Source: Symbiodinium natans (Eukaryota; Sar; Dinophyceae; Suessiales; Symbiodiniaceae). Taken from it: 64,000 bases of DNA. This document shows, in pieces, positions 62,797-64,000 of this stretch; the first letter of the stretch is position 1; every line of letters starts with the position of its first letter. Both the position numbers and the translations under genes were made by a program. Below the pieces are notes generated by a model. The model saw nothing but the letters and a program-made list of their open reading frames with translations. It did no database searches and was not told the origin of the DNA. Location: positions 496,017 to 560,016 of the forward strand of contig CAJNDS010002240.1 in the NCBI GenBank assembly GCA_905221605.1, read 5' to 3'.

Positions 62797-63165
62797 ATCA
62801 GCTTCATCATCATCATCCTCATCCTCATCCGCATCATCATCATCATCTTCATTATCGTCATCATCTTCATCATCTATCATCATCATCTTCATCATCTTCA
62901 TCATCTTCATCATCTTTTTTCATCATCCCCATCATCTCTCTCATCTCCACGGTTGTTCCAATATGTTTCATGTGCATCCTTGACATCAATGATCCCAATC
63001 AGCTTCATCATCATCTTCATCATCTTCATCATCTTCATCATTTTCATCATCTTCATCATCTTCATCATCTTCATCATCTTCATCATCTTCATCATCTCCA
63101 TCATCTTCATCATCTTCATGATCTGCTTCATCTGCTTCATCCTTCATCTGTTTCTTATGTTTCAT
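62797..63165 (+). repeat. CAT/CTTCAT microsatellite
   Basis: Mixed CATCAT and CATCTTCATCAT units. The hydrophobic (plus) and Met/Lys-rich (minus) frames seen here are artefacts. Confidence 0.93.
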
Positions 63166-63189
63166 TGCTTCTTGGGGCCCAGGAGGGCC

Positions 63190-64000
63190 TGGTGCAGGAG
63201 CAACTTTGCCGGTCAAAACTTGCCGGGATCCCCTTGGCACCCTGGAAAAGTGATGCAAATACCACACAAAACGGGAAAGGGTAGGAACAACTTTGTCGGT
63301 CAAAATTTGCCGGGATCCCCTTGGCACCCCGGAAAAGTCCTGCAAATACCACACAAAACGGGAAAGGGTAGGAACAACTTTGCCGGTCAAAATTTGCCGG
63401 GATCCCCTTGGCACCCTGGAAAAGTCCTGCAAGTACCACACAAAACGGGAAAGGGTAGGAACAACATTTGCCGGTCAAAATTTGCCGGGATTCCCTTGGC
63501 ACCCCGGAAAAGTGATGCAAATACCACACAAAACGGGAACGGGTAGGAACAACTTTGCGGGTCAAAATTTGCCGGGATTCCCTTGGCACCCTAGAAAAGT
63601 CCTGCAAATACCACACAAAACGGAAAAGGGTAGGAACAACTTTGCCGGTCAAAATTTGCCGGGGTTCCCTTGGCACCCTAGAAAAGTGATGCAAATACCA
63701 CACAAAACGGGAAAGGGTAGGAACAACTTTGCCGGTCAAAATTTGCCGGGATCCCCTTGGCACTCGGGAAAAGTGATGCAAATGCCACACAAAACGGGAA
63801 AGGGTAGGAACAACTTTGCGGGTCAAAATTTGCCGGGACCCCCTTGGCACCCGGGAAAAGTGATGCAAATACCACACAAAACGGGAAAGGGTAGGAACAA
63901 CATTTGCCGGTCAAAATTTGCCGGGATCCCCTTGGCACCCTGGAAAAGTGATGCAAATACCACACAAAACGGGAACGGGTAGGAACAACTTTGCCGGTCA
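63190..64000 (+). repeat. 87-bp minisatellite, more than 9 copies, runs off the window
   Basis: GTAGGAACAACTTTG recurs at 63281, 63368, 63455, 63543 and 63630. The unit also contains TTTGCCGGGATCCCCTTGGC and ACCACACAAAACGGGAA. The period is a multiple of three, so both strands stay open with a 29-residue repeat. Confidence 0.95.

Noticed and set aside
62953-63165. A hydrophobic membrane-like protein start
   Set aside because: It is the CAT/CTTCAT microsatellite read as Ile/Phe codons.
1-64000. tRNA, rRNA or a complete dinoflagellate spliced-leader gene
   Set aside because: I looked for tRNA-like stems and CCA contexts, rRNA-like conserved words and the spliced-leader sequence and recognised none. 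A covariance-model search would be decisive.

Overview
The window looks like nuclear DNA of a dinoflagellate, most likely a Suessiales/Symbiodiniaceae-type genome. The evidence is (i) dispersed TTTAGGG/CCCTAAA telomere-type repeats everywhere and in both orientations; (ii) genes split into many tiny exons whose introns can be placed only by accepting GC and GA donors as well as GT; (iii) ubiquitin-like/ankyrin, WD40 and dinoflagellate-type ankyrin proteins; and (iv) a large Ty1/copia element with one uninterrupted gag-pol frame. I saw no bacterial operon, rRNA, tRNA or CRISPR. All exon joins below were made by eye from reading frame, phase and splice-site logic; no transcript was available.

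Layout. Every host gene I can support reads on the minus strand, so the window is one unidirectional cluster. From high to low coordinates: a WD40-repeat gene (exons between 59448 and 50288); an ankyrin/TPWDWGYQC-type gene with apparent lesions (55616-51198), lying inside a long WD40-gene intron; an unrecognised, probably secreted multi-exon protein (47406 to about 39691); a ubiquitin-like plus ankyrin gene (34829-16879, 13 exons, 289 codons recovered); and further minus-strand exon-like islands between 16046 and 5645 that I cannot assign. The only clear plus-strand gene is the copia element at 25394-34261. It has 214-bp LTRs that look identical, a GAAAC target duplication and a 2737-codon polyprotein, and it sits antisense in the first intron of the ubiquitin-like/ankyrin gene.

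The most interesting object is the copia polyprotein. Between protease and integrase it carries about 500 extra residues that look like two enzyme domains. The first resembles a cytosine-C5 DNA methyltransferase (LPC, EWP and YG...R motifs). The second resembles a 2-oxoglutarate/Fe(II) oxygenase of Tet/JBP style (HxD...H...R). A mobile element carrying both a base methylase-like and a base oxidase-like module would be notable in a lineage known for modified thymine.

The second theme is intron birth. Many introns here are flanked by short duplications of exon sequence, use GC or GA donors, and contain telomere-type arrays and palindromic MITE-like elements in several families. The right end (60-64 kb) is satellite DNA: an AT/GC palindromic array, a CAT microsatellite and an 87-bp minisatellite. 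A 42-bp satellite lies at 19.8-21.8 kb.
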